NCBI GenBank assembly: GCA_903830745.1 | Contig: CAIKVF010000031.1 | Span: forward strand, 1-6,492 | Reading direction: 5' to 3' | DNA from: an uncultured Actinomycetes bacterium | Lineage (GTDB): Bacteria; Actinomycetota; Acidimicrobiia; Acidimicrobiales; RAAP-2 | Length of the DNA stretch: 6,492 bases | In this document: positions 6,216 to 6,492 of the stretch, piece after piece | How positions within the stretch are numbered: the stretch's first letter is position 1 | Layout of the letters: each line of letters opens with the position of its first letter | Notes under the pieces: generated by a model | What the model was told of the DNA's origin: nothing | Seen by the model: only the letters and a program-made list of their open reading frames with translations | The model's database searches: none | Translations under genes and position numbers: made by a program

Positions 6216-6293
6216 TGGTCGGGAAGGGGGGATTCGAACCCCCGGCCTCCTGGTCCCAAACCAGGCGCGCTAACCAAGCTGCGCTACTTCCCG
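6216..6293 (-). tRNA. trnP: tRNA-Pro(TGG), CCA encoded
   Basis: The minus-strand cloverleaf has acceptor CGGGAAG/CTTCCCG, D arm GCGC/GCGC, anticodon stem CCTGG/CCAGG, loop TTTGGGA (anticodon TGG at 6256-6258), T arm GGGGG-TTCGAAT-CCCCC, and discriminator A at 6219. CCA is encoded at 6216-6218. No intrinsic terminator is visible after it before the convergent secreted-protein gene. A weak promoter candidate on the minus strand, TGTAAC (6313-6318) with TTCAAG (6336-6341) 17 bp upstream, lies in the spacer and the start of the divergent gene. Confidence 0.96.
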
Positions 6294-6325
6294 TGAACTG
6301 CAGACCTCCACGTTACACGCTGAAG

Positions 6326-6492
6326 ATGACTCGCCTTGAAAGCGACCAGTCTCTAGGCTTCGAGGAGATCGATTGGAGAGCTGTGGCGTACGAGTGGATT
6401 ACTGACTCACTTGAAGATTCGTGGACGCAAATTGAGCGTCTCGTGCGCCCTCTTGCCCCAGAGGAGTACAACGCACTCACTCCGTGCCCGGG
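6326..6492 (+). CDS. MDMPI/DinB-like maleylpyruvate isomerase-family protein, N-terminal fragment
   Basis: The open frame runs off the window end after 55 full codons. The segment ITDSLEDSWTQIERLVRPLAPEEYNALTPCPG (two pieces, 25-40 and 41-56) matches the opening of the mycothiol-dependent maleylpyruvate isomerase N-terminal domain family: an amphipathic helix, then the diagnostic TPCPG that precedes W-x-V-R-D in homologues. Members are small metal-binding helical bundles, several of them mycothiol-dependent transferases; the substrate cannot be told here. Two starts are possible. The ATG at 6326 has only GAAG directly before it. The GTG at 6383 (residue 20) has GGAG at 6375-6378, four bases upstream, and is better placed for the helix. 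It diverges from tRNA-Pro. Confidence 0.7.
   Translation, partial: MTRLESDQSLGFEEIDWRAVAYEWITDSLEDSWTQIERLVRPLAPEEYNALTPCP

Overview
The window looks like an ordinary chromosomal segment of an actinobacterium with moderate, not high, GC. The main grounds are an actinobacterial-type ClpS (VWDDPV in place of the proteobacterial NDD) coupled to a DUF2017 gene, as in mycobacteria, and a 3'-terminal gene resembling the mycothiol-dependent maleylpyruvate isomerase (MDMPI/DinB-like) family. The DUF1800/DUF1501 pair and the balanced base composition fit aquatic Acidimicrobiia-like lineages, but that placement is inference. No phage, transposase, CRISPR or plasmid signal is visible.

Layout. (1) 32-765, plus strand: clpS and a DUF2017 gene overlap by 4 bp (ATGA). 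They end at a perfect 13-bp hairpin with A and T tracts on its two sides, which also serves the convergent tRNA-Lys(CTT). (2) 802-2336, minus strand: an intact NAD(P)-dependent aldehyde dehydrogenase followed by tRNA-Lys. The leader of the dehydrogenase contains two short inverted repeats. (3) 2417-2681: tRNA-His(GTG, minus) with a strong terminator, divergent from tRNA-Arg(TCT, plus) across a short AT-rich promoter region. The tRNA-Arg anticodon stem has two mismatches. (4) 2742-6207, plus strand: a DUF1800 gene, a DUF1501 gene with a textbook twin-arginine signal (4-bp ATGA overlap between the two), and 50 bp later a gene for a 298-residue secreted protein of no recognised family with eight cysteines. 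(5) 6216-6293, minus strand: tRNA-Pro(TGG) with an encoded CCA. (6) 6326 to the end, plus strand: the N-terminus of an MDMPI-like protein, cut by the window edge.

How the genes relate. ClpS delivers N-degron substrates to ClpAP/ClpCP proteases, and DUF2017 is its habitual actinobacterial neighbour. The DUF1800-DUF1501 pair is a widespread but biochemically undefined duo. Here only DUF1501 carries an export signal, so co-export of DUF1800 as a passenger is possible. The unrecognised secreted gene that follows is the best candidate for something undescribed: a possible substrate or partner of the pair. The rest of the window is routine housekeeping sequence.
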